Positions 53,788 to 63,218 are shown, numbered from the stretch's first letter. The stretch is DNA of 64,000 nucleotides from an uncultured Clostridia bacterium (GCA_934121905.1 CAKOVI010000002.1:148768-212767); one strand, 5' to 3'. The notes: generated by a model not told the origin, from the letters alone. A program made the numbers and translations.

Positions 53788-56025
53788 TTATATTTTTTCG
53801 TGAATAGTTCTGTTAATAACATCCATTTGTTGTTCTCTTGTTAAAGAAGTAAATTTAACTGCATAACCAGAAACACGAATTGTAAGTTGAGGATATTTTT
53901 CTGGATGGTCCATAGCATCTAGTAATAAGCTTCTATCAAATACATTAACATTTATATGATGTCCAGTTTCTGCGAAATATCCATCTAACATATTTACTAA
54001 ATTTGTAACTTTTTCATCCTCAGTTTTTCCAAGAGTTCCAGGAGTAATTGAGAATGTAAATGAAATTCCATCTTCAGCTGAATCAAAAGGCAATTTTGCA
54101 ATTGAGTTCATAACAGCTAAAGCTCCGTTTTTATCACGTCCGTGAAGTGGGTTTGCTCCGGGTCCGAATGGGGCACCTGCACGACGTCCATCTGGAGTAT
54201 TTCCTGTTGCTTTACCATATACAACATTTGATGTGATTGTTAATATTGATAATGTGTGTTTTGCATTTTTGTATGTTGGATGTTTACGTAGTTTTTCCAT
54301 AAAGCGTTTTACTAAATCAACTGCTATTTGGTCAACACGGTCATCATCATTTCCGAATTGAGGGTATTCTCCTTCTACTTCATAGTCTGTAGCAATTCCA
54401 TCTTCATCACGAATTACTTTTACTTTTGCATATTTTATTGCAGATAATGAGTCTGCTGCAACAGAAAGTCCAGCTACTCCACATGCCATTGTTTGGAATA
54501 CATCTTTATCGTGTAATGCCATTTCTATTGCTTCATATGAATATTTATCATGCATATAGTGAATTGCATTTAATGCTTTTATATAAATTTTTGCAACATA
54601 ATCCATCATTTGGTCGTATTTTTCCATTACCTCATTATAGTCTAAGTATTCAGAAGTAATTGGTGCAAATTTTGGTGCAACCTGTTTTTTTGTTACTTCA
54701 TCAACACCACCATTGATAGCGTATAGTAAAGTTTTTGCAAGGTTTGCACGAGCTCCGAAGAATTGCATTTGTTTACCAATTCTCATTGGAGATACGCAGC
54801 AAGCTATTCCATAGTCATCTCCTAATGTGATTCTCATTAAGTCATCATTTTCGTATTGGATTGATGATGTTTTTATTGAAATATCTGTTGCAAATCTTTT
54901 GAATCCTTCTGGTAATCTTGTAGACCATAAAACTGTCATATTTGGTTCTGGAGCAGGTCCTAAGTTTACTAGAGTGTGAAGTAATCTAAATGAGTTTTTA
55001 GTAACTAAAGTTCTTCCATCAATTCCCATTCCACCGATACTTTCTGTTACCCATACAGGGTCTCCAGAGAATAGTTCGTTATATTCTGGTGTACGAAGGA
55101 AACGTACTAATCTTAATTTCATTATAAAATGATCCATTAATTCTTGTGCTGTTTCTTCTGTCAAAGTACCATTTTTCAAATCTCTTTCTATATAGATATC
55201 TAAGAATGTAGATGTTCTACCTAAACTCATTGCAGCACCATTTTGGTCTTTTATTGCTGCTAAATATCCAAAGTATAACCATTGGATTGCTTCTTTTGCG
55301 TTATTAGCAGGTTTTGAAATATCAAATCCATATTTAGATGCCATAACTTTTAAGGCATTTAAAGCTTTTATTTGTTCAGCAACTTCTTCACGATGACGAA
55401 TTATATCTTCTGTAAAGCAGTCTACATCTAATTCTTCAAGTTCATGTTTCTTTTCTTCTATTAAAACATCAACTCCATAAAGTGCAACTCTTCTGTAATC
55501 TCCAATTATTCTTCCACGTCCATATCCATCTGGTAAACCTGTTAATAATTTATTTGAACGAGCTCTTCTTACATCTGGTGTATACACATCAAATACTCCA
55601 TCATTATGTGTTTTTCTTATTGTATGGAAAATTTTATCAACTTCTGGGTCAACTTCTCTTCCATAAGCTTCACATGATTTTTCAACTATTTTGATACCTC
55701 CAAATGGCATAATTGCTCTTTTTAAAGGTTTATCTGTTTGAAGTCCTACTATTTCTTCTAGGTCTTTGTCTATATATCCGGCATCATGTGCTGCAACTGT
55801 TGATACAGTTTTTGTATCTATATCTAAAACTCCACCTGGAGCTGCTTTTTCCTCTTTGTATAATTCTAATACTTCATCCCACAATTTTTTTGTTTTTTCT
55901 GTTGGATTTGCTAAAAAGTTTGAATCTCCTTCATATGGTGTGTAATTTCTTTGTATAAAGTCTCTTACATTTATCTCTGATTGCCAGTCACCTTTTTCAA
56001 AATCGTTCCATGCATCAAATTTCAT
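53788..56025 (-). CDS. pflB: Pyruvate formate-lyase (formate C-acetyltransferase)
   Basis: A 745-residue glycyl-radical enzyme. The active-site pair Cys409-Cys410 is in GIACCVSPM, and the radical glycine Gly720 is in IRVSGYAVKF near the C-terminus. Other conserved parts are TGLPDGYGRGRIIGDYRR and GNTPDGRRAGAPFGPGANP. It splits pyruvate with CoA into acetyl-CoA and formate in anaerobic growth. It needs pflA, 90 bases downstream on the same strand. GAAAGGATG precedes the ATG. Slightly richer codon use (CGT, GGT) suggests high expression. Confidence 0.98.
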   Translation of the reverse strand: MKFDAWNDFEKGDWQSEINVRDFIQRNYTPYEGDSNFLANPTEKTKKLWDEVLELYKEEKAAPGGVLDIDTKTVSTVAAHDAGYIDKDLEEIVGLQTDKPLKRAIMPFGGIKIVEKSCEAYGREVDPEVDKIFHTIRKTHNDGVFDVYTPDVRRARSNKLLTGLPDGYGRGRIIGDYRRVALYGVDVLIEEKKHELEELDVDCFTEDIIRHREEVAEQIKALNALKVMASKYGFDISKPANNAKEAIQWLYFGYLAAIKDQNGAAMSLGRTSTFLDIYIERDLKNGTLTEETAQELMDHFIMKLRLVRFLRTPEYNELFSGDPVWVTESIGGMGIDGRTLVTKNSFRLLHTLVNLGPAPEPNMTVLWSTRLPEGFKRFATDISIKTSSIQYENDDLMRITLGDDYGIACCVSPMRIGKQMQFFGARANLAKTLLYAINGGVDEVTKKQVAPKFAPITSEYLDYNEVMEKYDQMMDYVAKIYIKALNAIHYMHDKYSYEAIEMALHDKDVFQTMACGVAGLSVAADSLSAIKYAKVKVIRDEDGIATDYEVEGEYPQFGNDDDRVDQIAVDLVKRFMEKLRKHPTYKNAKHTLSILTITSNVVYGKATGNTPDGRRAGAPFGPGANPLHGRDKNGALAVMNSIAKLPFDSAEDGISFTFSITPGTLGKTEDEKVTNLVNMLDGYFAETGHHINVNVFDRSLLLDAMDHPEKYPQLTIRVSGYAVKFTSLTREQQMDVINRTIHEKI

Positions 56026-56080
56026 TTATATCATCCTTTCATTTTTACATTTGTTTTTATTATTTACATTTTCGAACGAA

Positions 56081-56096
56081 ATTATGATATCATAAT
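56081..56096. promoter_or_regulatory. Perfect 16-base palindrome upstream of pflB
   Basis: ATTATGATATCATAAT is fully self-complementary and lies 55 bases before the pflB start codon. It is a candidate operator; the regulator is unknown. Confidence 0.45.
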
Positions 56097-56211
56097 GGGG
56101 AATTTATAGCAATATATTTTTTTGAAATTTTTGTGAATTTTTGGATAAAAAAGACGTTAATCCAATTTTATAGTACAAACAGCTATGATTAAAAAAGATT
56201 TTCAAATGGTA

Positions 56212-56240
56212 TTGTAAAAAAATAGCATAATTGGTAAAAT
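56212..56240 (+). promoter_or_regulatory. Promoter of the 235-residue anchored protein
   Basis: TTGTAA (56212-56217), 17 bases, TAAAAT (56235-56240). Nearly the same sequence recurs at 62232-62260 before a paralogous gene. Confidence 0.55.
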
Positions 56241-56283
56241 ATAGCTGTATAATTTATTTTACAAAAGAAAGCGAGGTGAGAAC

Positions 56284-56991
56284 ATGGAAGAAAAGAATGT
56301 TACAAAGATAAGTTTATCAACGTTTTTCCTAATATTAGCAGTAATTGCAATAATAGTTATGGGCATATTCATTTATAAGCTTAATAATGATAAAACAGCA
56401 GAAACTCAAAAATCTGCTGAACTTCAAGCACAAGTAAATAGCCTAAATGGAACTGTTGGTGAATTACAAGGAAAGATAAATACAATTTCTGATACTGTTT
56501 CTAGTAAAGATAATGCAAATACTAATACTGTGGATAACACTATAAATAGTAAAACAGAAAATCAAACAACAACATCATTGGTAAATAAAAGATTATACAA
56601 GTTATATAGCAATCAAAGATATATTCTTTTAATGGATGATAATGCATATGATACTGATCAAGACTTTTTAAAGAAAAAAACATATATTTTAGACTTAAAC
56701 ATGATAAATGGGAATGAACTAGTTAAAGAAGTTAATTTATCAAACAAATTAACTCCATTTGTCAATGAATATATTAATAAAAATAAAGGTTCAAAAAATG
56801 GTACTTGTACTGTAGAATATTTTGGAGTTGAAGATATGATGACACCTCCTGATATTAATGAAGAAAATGAAGTTGCTTTTAAAGTATATTATAGGTGTGT
56901 TGATGGAAATACAGAAACAAGTATGGGATCTGAAATATATGCATATAATGTAAAAACAGATACAATACGTGATTTAGGTAGTGCAAATTAA
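56284..56991 (+). CDS. Membrane-anchored coiled-coil protein of unknown function
   Basis: A 235-residue protein. The N-terminus KISLSTFFLILAVIAIIVMG is one transmembrane helix, followed by a short coiled coil (ELQAQVNSLNGTVGELQGKI) and a Thr/Asn linker. The C-terminal domain has RYILLMDDNAYDTDQDFLKK and VEYFGVEDMMTPPDI. The anchor and coil match those of the protein at 62294, and their promoters match too, so they are paralogues with different outer domains. No family recognised. GCGAGGTG precedes the ATG. Confidence 0.55.
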   Translation: MEEKNVTKISLSTFFLILAVIAIIVMGIFIYKLNNDKTAETQKSAELQAQVNSLNGTVGELQGKINTISDTVSSKDNANTNTVDNTINSKTENQTTTSLVNKRLYKLYSNQRYILLMDDNAYDTDQDFLKKKTYILDLNMINGNELVKEVNLSNKLTPFVNEYINKNKGSKNGTCTVEYFGVEDMMTPPDINEENEVAFKVYYRCVDGNTETSMGSEIYAYNVKTDTIRDLGSAN

Positions 56992-57012
56992 AAAATATAA
57001 AATAGAATAATT

Positions 57013-57044
57013 GATGACCAATAAAAAATTATTGGTCATCTTTC
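57013..57044 (+). terminator. Terminator of the 235-residue anchored protein
   Basis: GATGACCAAT and ATTGGTCATC form a perfect 10-bp stem followed by TTTC. Confidence 0.75.
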
Positions 57045-57059
57045 ATAATTAGTTAGTAT

Positions 57060-57310
57060 TGTTTTTCTGACTTTTGCACCGACATTGTAATGAGTTTTAT
57101 TGGCTTCTTTTTCAAGTATAACAGCAGTATGTGGTTCTACATAAGCAATGCCAGTTTTTTTCTACCATTCTCAAATTACAATTTTTTATCTTTGGTTTAC
57201 AATTACTAAAAGTGCAAGCCCATTCAATCTTAGTACTTATTGCTATTTCTTTTTTTACTGTAGATATCATATCACAGAAACCTCTGTTTTCAATATTTTG
57301 AGGCTAATTC
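57060..57310 (-). pseudogene. Frameshifted relic, possibly DinD-like
   Basis: On the minus strand one frame reads NIENRGFCDMISTVKKEIAI and TFSNCKPKIKNCNLRMVEK, and a second continues TGIAYVEPHTAVILEKEANK then THYNVGAKVRKTI. The second part resembles the C-terminus of DNA-damage-inducible protein D. The frames are joined by one extra base in a run of seven A (T 57155-57161 on the plus strand), an ordinary homopolymer slip unlike the CGG sites. No start or end is preserved. Confidence 0.45.
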
Positions 57311-57480
57311 TTATTTTTTTTACCAATCAAGATAATTAAAAGCCAAAAAAATAAGCCGACTAAATCGACTTATATATCGTGAAATAATATTTACTTTTGT
57401 TTAATTCAAATTCGCCTGTCTCAATAATTACAAGTAGTTCGACGAAAACGCATAATAGCCACAAATAAATTAGCTATTTC

Positions 57481-58749
57481 CTAATTAATCATTGTGCCGC
57501 CCCATTCAACGACCACAAATCCATTTCTTTCAGGGGTATCTAATTTTTGCTCTTCAACATTTATTGGCTTATTTAATCCCTTATATGTCATTAAAACTCT
57601 AATCAATGTATTTGGATTAGGATTTATACTTATAGGCATATTATTATTTATTTCATCAATGGTTGCAAATCTTATATAATTATATTTATTGTGTTCAAGT
57701 TTTGGCAACCAATAAATAATAAATTCTTCAGATTCTCTTTCATTTAAACCTAAAACAGCTAATTTTTCTTCTAAGAAAGAACTAGCATCACTTCCTTTGA
57801 TTACAAATCCATCTTTTTCTATTTTAGGCTTAATAACACTTTTACTTTCATAATATAAAGAATACAAATTTTTCTTTGTAGACAAGTCTATTAAATTGCC
57901 ATCAGGTTTTGCTAAAACATGCCATCCAATATTTGGATTATATTTTGGATATGAAACTGTTATATTATTGCTATATTGTAGATTAACGGTTATATCAGTA
58001 TCCTCTTGTGGGTATAAATATATAATTGGTTTATCTATAGTAGTATTTGCGTTATTATATACATTTAGAGCAGTCATACATACAAAAATAATTATTATGG
58101 AAGCTATAATTATTTTTAAAAGTCTAAGCATTGTTCCTTTAATACTTTCATCTTCAGATTTTTTTAAGAATGTAGAAAGTAGAGTTATTAATGATATGAG
58201 AACAATTATTGTTCCAATCAATTTTTCATATTGGTAGGTGTAATCAGATAAATATTTAATTTTTGCTGTAGTTGTTTTTTTGGGTACAGGAATAAAATAT
58301 GCTTTTCCTATAATACCAGTTGTATCCCCAGTAGCATTTATGTAGATTTCCATATTTACAGATGTACTATGTTCGTTTACAGAAATTAATTCTGTATTTA
58401 AATGCGCAATGCCCTTATATATAATTTCTGTAAAAATTAAAGAATTGTTTTCAAAAAAATTAGAATCATATGTATATTTGATGTCTTTCCAACCGCATTG
58501 CTTAGCTTTTTTTAGTAAATTACTATATTCGGAATAGTTATTTAGTAATAAGTAGTCATTATCAGAGTCGACTAACGAAGGTGGTAAGTCTTCAGAACTA
58601 TAGTAATTAATCATTTGATAGTCGCCAGTATAATTGTGGTCATGGGCATTATATAAATAAAAGCCTATTAATAGTAGAAGTATTTCAAAAACTATTATTA
58701 GCAATTTTGAAGAAATACGTATATTTTTTATTGATTTTTCTTTTTCCAT
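57481..58749 (-). CDS. Membrane protein with KPIIYLYP domain, unknown function
   Basis: A 422-residue protein with an N-terminal helix (about 15-34), an outer domain with SSEDLPPSLVDSDNDY, two more helices (about 173-195 and 210-232), and a C-terminal domain starting KPIIYLYPQEDTDITVNL. That domain, with GWHVLAKPDGNLID, YYESK and GFVVVEWGG, is a recurring uncharacterised bacterial domain often found alone with signal peptides. Here it is fused behind membrane helices. Function unknown. Confidence 0.6.
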   Translation of the reverse strand: MEKEKSIKNIRISSKLLIIVFEILLLLIGFYLYNAHDHNYTGDYQMINYYSSEDLPPSLVDSDNDYLLLNNYSEYSNLLKKAKQCGWKDIKYTYDSNFFENNSLIFTEIIYKGIAHLNTELISVNEHSTSVNMEIYINATGDTTGIIGKAYFIPVPKKTTTAKIKYLSDYTYQYEKLIGTIIVLISLITLLSTFLKKSEDESIKGTMLRLLKIIIASIIIIFVCMTALNVYNNANTTIDKPIIYLYPQEDTDITVNLQYSNNITVSYPKYNPNIGWHVLAKPDGNLIDLSTKKNLYSLYYESKSVIKPKIEKDGFVIKGSDASSFLEEKLAVLGLNERESEEFIIYWLPKLEHNKYNYIRFATIDEINNNMPISINPNPNTLIRVLMTYKGLNKPINVEEQKLDTPERNGFVVVEWGGTMIN

Positions 58750-58779
58750 TATTTTAACTCCAATCTTTTTTCTTAAATT

Positions 58780-60021
58780 TTAGCATTCAATATTATCAAT
58801 AATATTTTCTATTTCAATTCCTATTTTCTCTATAACACCAACAACTAAAGCATTTCCCATCATAAAATTCCTTTTCCTATCAGGCATATCAGTATTTGTC
58901 CAATCATCAGGAAAACCATTAATTCTTTCACATTCGATAGGGGTTAAAAATCTTTTCCTACCTGTTACAAAATCCTCAATAACATGTGTTGATCTACCAA
59001 TACCACCTTCACTAGTAAGCATTGTTCTAGCTGGTCCATCAAGATTATCAGGGTAGGGCATAGAACCTTCAGAATAAAAGTATGGTGTACCATCAGGTTT
59101 AACTCTTGGGATTTTTTTACTGCCTTTCAAAGTAATAAATTTTTTATCTTGTTCCTCTGTTAAAAAATATTTGTTATCAACAGCATTGGATTCTCTTATA
59201 TTTCTTAATGGGAAAATTAACTTACAATTAGCTTGTGTTTTAACAGTATAAATTTCTCCATTCATCATAACACCAGCATTATAAAATTCACATTTAAAAT
59301 TATCACTTACTTCAAGTAAATCTTTATATTTAGCAACGTTATTTTTAGATATTGCTAAATAATCTTCATAAATAGGAAAAGGCTTGAAAAATAAACCTTT
59401 CTCAAAAATGATATCATGTTCCTGAATAGTCTTCATTTTTCTATAATAATTGGTAGAATTATGATATGCAAAAATATATGTCCTTCTTCTTTTTTGCGGA
59501 AAACCATATTCACCAGCATTAATAACTCGCCATTCAACATTATAACCATTTTCATAGAAACTTCTTAAAATCATCCCAAAATCTCTACCCCTTTGTTTAG
59601 CAGGAGATAGAAGCAATCTATCTACATTTTCTAATAAAACAAATGGAGGATGCTTAACAGATAAAGTTTCCTCAATTGCCCACCATAATACACCTTTTTG
59701 TCCTTCAATTCCTTTACTGTTAGATAGTGTTTGAGCAACAGAGTAATCTTGGCAGGGAAAGCCTCCAACTAATAATGTATGGTCTGGAATATCGTACTTA
59801 TTAACCTTAAATATATCTTCATTACTTATATCATCAAAACCAAATCTTGTGCCATAACAATTATAAGCATATTGAACCTTTGTAGAAGGCTCCCATTGAT
59901 CAGCCCATAAAAACTTCCAATTTCCATTTTCTTTAGTTTTACCGTTCTTTAATGATACTTTATTTAAACCACATCTAAATCCGCCAACACCAGCAAATAA
60001 TTCTATACATGTTTTTTCCAT
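58780..60021 (-). CDS. DNA (cytosine-5-)-methyltransferase of a Sau3AI-like system
   Basis: A 413-residue m5C methyltransferase with motif I ELFAGVGGFRCGL, motif IV GGFPCQDYSVAQ with the catalytic Cys, motif VI LLENVDRLLLSP, motif VIII PQKRRRTYIFA and motif X MMGNALVVGVIEKIG. It lies divergent from a Sau3AI/MutH-like endonuclease, so the pair is a type II system. Partner homology suggests recognition of GATC with cytosine methylation. Its probable promoter has a GATC inside the -35 box, so its product could switch it off. Confidence 0.93.
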   Translation of the reverse strand: MEKTCIELFAGVGGFRCGLNKVSLKNGKTKENGNWKFLWADQWEPSTKVQYAYNCYGTRFGFDDISNEDIFKVNKYDIPDHTLLVGGFPCQDYSVAQTLSNSKGIEGQKGVLWWAIEETLSVKHPPFVLLENVDRLLLSPAKQRGRDFGMILRSFYENGYNVEWRVINAGEYGFPQKRRRTYIFAYHNSTNYYRKMKTIQEHDIIFEKGLFFKPFPIYEDYLAISKNNVAKYKDLLEVSDNFKCEFYNAGVMMNGEIYTVKTQANCKLIFPLRNIRESNAVDNKYFLTEEQDKKFITLKGSKKIPRVKPDGTPYFYSEGSMPYPDNLDGPARTMLTSEGGIGRSTHVIEDFVTGRKRFLTPIECERINGFPDDWTNTDMPDRKRNFMMGNALVVGVIEKIGIEIENIIDNIEC

Positions 60022-60071
60022 TTAAAATAACAGTCCTTTCTCACTTGTTTAAATTAAAATTTTTTCTCAGC

Positions 60072-60100
60072 TTGTTCAAAAGCAATAATTATATTATAAT
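60072..60100 (+). promoter_or_regulatory. Promoter of the restriction endonuclease gene
   Basis: TTGTTC (60072-60077), 17 bases, TATAAT (60095-60100). A GATC follows at 60116. Confidence 0.6.
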
Positions 60101-60110
60101 ATAGTTGATT

Positions 60111-60165
60111 AAAAAGATCAACCTTATTGAAAAATATTATACTAAATTTTTTAAAAAAGATCAAC
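60111..60165. promoter_or_regulatory. Two AAAAAGATCAAC copies and methyltransferase promoter
   Basis: AAAAAGATCAAC occurs at 60111-60122 and 60154-60165, each holding a GATC. On the minus strand TTGATC (60159-60164), 17 bases and TATAAT (60136-60141) form the methyltransferase promoter, so one GATC lies within the -35 box. Confidence 0.6.
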
Positions 60166-60205
60166 TTTTTTACAGATATTTTATAAAAAATGAAAGGGGA
60201 AATTT

Positions 60206-61591
60206 ATGAAAAAAGGTAGATTATATAATAGAGAAGAAATTGAAACAATATCAAAATCGGCAATTGGAAAAACAGTAAATGATATCTTAAATGAAGAAGG
60301 AATAACAATTAAAGAAAAAACAAATAACAAGGGTGAAGTAGGGCAACTAGTTGAAAAATATCTATTTGGAATAGAAAACAACAATGCTTCAGAACCAGAT
60401 TTTATGCCAGCAGGTATAGAATTGAAAGTTACTGCTTATAAAAAGATAAGAAAAGGAATGTTATCAACCAAGGATAGATTGGTTTTTAACGTAATTGATT
60501 ATATGACAGAATACAAAAATGATTTTAGACACAGCCACTTTTGGTTTAAAAATAATAAAATCCAATTATTATGGTATTTATGGGAACCCAATAAGGATAA
60601 AAAGGACTATGTGATTACACATGAAAAAATGTTTGAACTAGATAAAAATGAGGATTTAAAGCAGATAGAAGAAGATTTTAATTACATTGTTCAAAAAATA
60701 AAAGAGGGCAAAGCACATGAAATATCAGAAGCAGATACAATGTACTTAGGGGCATGTCCAAAAGGAGACAAAAAAACTAATAAAAGAAAGCAACCATTTA
60801 GTGAAGAACTCGCAGGGCAAAGGGCATTTTGCTTTAAAACATCTTACATGACAGAACTAGTTAGAAAATATATAGGGAATTATTCTGATGTAGAAAAGGT
60901 ATTAAATGGCACTACAAATACATTTAATGAATTTGTAAATAATGTTATAAATAAATATAAAGGCAAAACCAGAAAAGAGCTAATGAAAGAATTTGAAATT
61001 AATTCAAATGCAAAAAATATCAATAGTATGTTAATTAGTAGAATGTTTGGTGTAAAGGGAAAACTTTCTGATACTGATGAATTTAAAAAGGCGAATATTG
61101 AGCCTAGAACAATTAGAATAGAAGAGAATGGAAAAATTAAGGAATCAATTTCTTTTCCATATTTTAAATACACAGATATAGTAAAACAAACTTGGGAAGA
61201 ATCAGATTTAAAAAATGAGTTGGAAACTACTAAATATATGTTTTTTTTATTTAAAAATGAAAATGGTGAGTATGTATTTAAAGGAATAAAATTATGGAAT
61301 ATGCCTGAAACTGATATAGAAACATCAGTTAAAAATATGTGGCAAAAAACTCAATGCACGATTAAAAATGGAGACATTGTTAGAGAAATTTCTAGTAAAG
61401 GAAGAAGAAAGACTAATTTTGTTGGGATGAAAGACAACCTGGTTTGCCATGTTAGACCCCATGGAGGTGCAGCAATAGATGTATGTGAGCTTCCTGTTGA
61501 AGACAAGTTTACAGGGAAGAAGGAATATACTAAACATTGTTTTTGGGTTAATAGTAGTTATATTAGGGGGATTTTTGAGGAATTTATATAA
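60206..61591 (+). CDS. Sau3AI/MutH-family type II restriction endonuclease
   Basis: A 461-residue nuclease. The N-terminal half has GKTVNDILNEEGI, NNKGEVGQLVEKYLFG and EPDFMPAGIELKVTAYKK, where the Asp and the ELK triad give the MutH/Sau3AI catalytic site. SHFWFKNNKIQLLWYLWEP and KRKQPFSEELAGQRAFCFKTSYMT follow. The C-terminal half is a second related domain, as in Sau3AI, which allosterically binds a second site. It should cut before GATC. AAAGGGG precedes the ATG. Divergent from its methyltransferase. Confidence 0.88.
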   Translation: MKKGRLYNREEIETISKSAIGKTVNDILNEEGITIKEKTNNKGEVGQLVEKYLFGIENNNASEPDFMPAGIELKVTAYKKIRKGMLSTKDRLVFNVIDYMTEYKNDFRHSHFWFKNNKIQLLWYLWEPNKDKKDYVITHEKMFELDKNEDLKQIEEDFNYIVQKIKEGKAHEISEADTMYLGACPKGDKKTNKRKQPFSEELAGQRAFCFKTSYMTELVRKYIGNYSDVEKVLNGTTNTFNEFVNNVINKYKGKTRKELMKEFEINSNAKNINSMLISRMFGVKGKLSDTDEFKKANIEPRTIRIEENGKIKESISFPYFKYTDIVKQTWEESDLKNELETTKYMFFLFKNENGEYVFKGIKLWNMPETDIETSVKNMWQKTQCTIKNGDIVREISSKGRRKTNFVGMKDNLVCHVRPHGGAAIDVCELPVEDKFTGKKEYTKHCFWVNSSYIRGIFEEFI

Positions 61592-61677
61592 AATTTGCGA
61601 ATAAAGTTAAATGGTAATTTTCTATTGTAGAGAAATGGCAAAATACTAATTGTTGTTAAAGAAGAAGGAGAAAAAAG

Positions 61678-62103
61678 ATGGAAAAAATAAAAAAATATTT
61701 TGGTTTGATTATGATATTAATTATAATTGTTTTAATAGTTAGTTATATACTGGTTACTATAAATAAAAAAAGTAGAAATAATACAAATAATGATAAAGTT
61801 CCAGATGGGTATATAGCCGTATTTTATGGCGGCAGTGGAGAAATAACCTATGAAACATATATTTACAAAATTAATAATAAACAAGCAAATTCAGGATTTA
61901 ATTATGTAAATGTAACTAAGACTACAACTCATTGGGGAAGTAGTGAAAGGAATACGAAAATTACAAAAAGTGGCTCAGTTCAATGGACAGATGATGTATT
62001 TGAAATAGCAAGAGAAAATAACGCTTATTCCTGTGTGACATTACCAAATAGTAATAAGATATATACAATAGAAGAATATATGCAAACGCTTTTAATGAAT
62101 TAA
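61678..62103 (+). CDS. Small membrane-anchored protein of unknown function
   Basis: A 141-residue protein with a transmembrane helix at about residues 8-28, a Lys/Asn linker and a beta-rich outer part with GYIAVFYGGSGEITYETYIY, TTTHWGSSERN and TLPNSNKIYTIEEYMQT. No family recognised. AAGAAGGAG precedes the ATG. The sequence before it (TTTTCTATTGTAGAGAAATGG) resembles the promoter regions of two other anchored proteins at 56284 and 62294 but is shorter in the spacer. Confidence 0.55.
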   Translation: MEKIKKYFGLIMILIIIVLIVSYILVTINKKSRNNTNNDKVPDGYIAVFYGGSGEITYETYIYKINNKQANSGFNYVNVTKTTTHWGSSERNTKITKSGSVQWTDDVFEIARENNAYSCVTLPNSNKIYTIEEYMQTLLMN

Positions 62104-62121
62104 AAGATAAGTCTCTACTTT

Positions 62122-62193
62122 AACATAACATTTTCATTAGCAGTATTATCTAAATTTTCAGCTTTAAGATATTCTTCAATACCATATTCTTCT
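62122..62193 (-). pseudogene. Very short coding relic
   Basis: On the minus strand one frame reads EEYGIEEYLKAENLDNTANE before a stop. It looks like the C-terminal end of a lost gene. No start codon; family not recognised. Confidence 0.25.
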
Positions 62194-62231
62194 TATATCA
62201 TGTTTTTATCATGTAATATAATAATTTTCTA

Positions 62232-62260
62232 TTGTAAAGAAATGGTATAAATGGTAAAAT
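62232..62260 (+). promoter_or_regulatory. Promoter of the 177-residue anchored protein
   Basis: TTGTAA (62232-62237), 17 bases, TAAAAT (62255-62260), matching that at 56212-56240 nearly base for base. Confidence 0.6.
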
Positions 62261-62293
62261 ATTAATAGTAATTTAAAGAATGGAGGGAAAATG

Positions 62294-62827
62294 ATGGAAA
62301 ACAAAAAAGCTATTAAAATAAGTTTATCAACATTCTTTGGAATTTTGGCAATAATTGTAATTGCTATAATGTTTTATTATATAATCATCAATAATGAAAA
62401 GAATTCAGAGATAAGTAAAGTTTCAGAATTGAATAGCCAAATAAGTAGTTTGGAAAATACAAAAAATTTAAATGTATCTTATATTGTTTTAGAAGTTGAA
62501 GATACAGATGCAAAAGAAGGGCTAGCGTATAAAAAAAAGAAAATAACAAACAAGGAAAAAATTAACTTATTAATGAAAATTGTTGATAGTGCGGAATCGT
62601 ATGAAGAAAAAAGTTTTATAGCAGATTTCGGAGATGTCCCACCAAGTGCAACAATATATTTAACGAATGGCGAAAAATATAGTATTTCTGCCGGCGATGA
62701 GATAAATGACAATGGAGATACCGTTAATCTTATGACAAAATGGAATAGCAACGATGGTAGTGATAAGACTTTATATAAAGTGAATACGAAATTAGGAGAA
62801 TATATTGAAAAATTATATAGTGAATAG
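62294..62827 (+). CDS. Membrane-anchored coiled-coil protein, paralogue of 56284
   Basis: A 177-residue protein. The N-terminus AIKISLSTFFGILAIIVIAI is a transmembrane helix matching that of the protein at 56284, followed by a short coil (SELNSQISSLENTKN) and an outer domain with YIVLEVEDTDAKEGLAYKKK, FGDVPPSATIYLTNGEKYSI and LYKVNTKLGEYIEKLY. No family recognised. GGAGGG lies seven bases before ATG 62294; the adjacent ATG 62291 is also possible. Confidence 0.55.
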   Translation: MENKKAIKISLSTFFGILAIIVIAIMFYYIIINNEKNSEISKVSELNSQISSLENTKNLNVSYIVLEVEDTDAKEGLAYKKKKITNKEKINLLMKIVDSAESYEEKSFIADFGDVPPSATIYLTNGEKYSISAGDEINDNGDTVNLMTKWNSNDGSDKTLYKVNTKLGEYIEKLYSE

Positions 62828-62878
62828 TTAATTTTAACGATATTGAGTTAATAGCTCATATAACAAAAGGAATGTAAC

Positions 62879-62914
62879 AAAGAAATAGTAGGTTAATAGT
62901 ACTATTTCTTTTTA
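62879..62914 (+). terminator. Terminator of the 177-residue anchored protein
   Basis: AAAGAAATAGTA and TACTATTTCTTT form a perfect 12-bp stem followed by TTT. Confidence 0.8.
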
Positions 62915-63116
62915 ATGCAATTTTAATGTAGTTTTACAAGTTTTTTATAAATTTTAATAGATTTTTATAAGGTTATATTATTTTAGTATATACATAAAAA
63001 GCTCATTTTTCAATACTTTGGAAGTTGTATGGATTTTTATAAAGTTATATAAATTTTAATAAAACTATAATTATTGGAGCGAACGTCGTAGTTATTTACA
63101 ACTTTTTCTCTCATAA

Positions 63117-63138
63117 TGATTGATATAAATATCAATCA
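63117..63138. promoter_or_regulatory. Perfect inverted repeat upstream of the toxin
   Basis: TGATTGATAT and ATATCAATCA flank two A bases: a 10-bp perfect dyad about 80 bases before the toxin promoter. It is a candidate operator. Confidence 0.4.
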
Positions 63139-63218
63139 ATTTACTTAACTTTAACATAAAATTTATATTTTTGCAAGTTATTTTTCTAAATCTTTGCAAA
63201 CTTTTGTTCTGGAATATA

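Noticed and set aside
58780..61591. Depletion of GATC as a sign of long residence of the restriction system
   Set aside because: GATC occurs at many places in the window, including within genes, and I could not compute an expected count.
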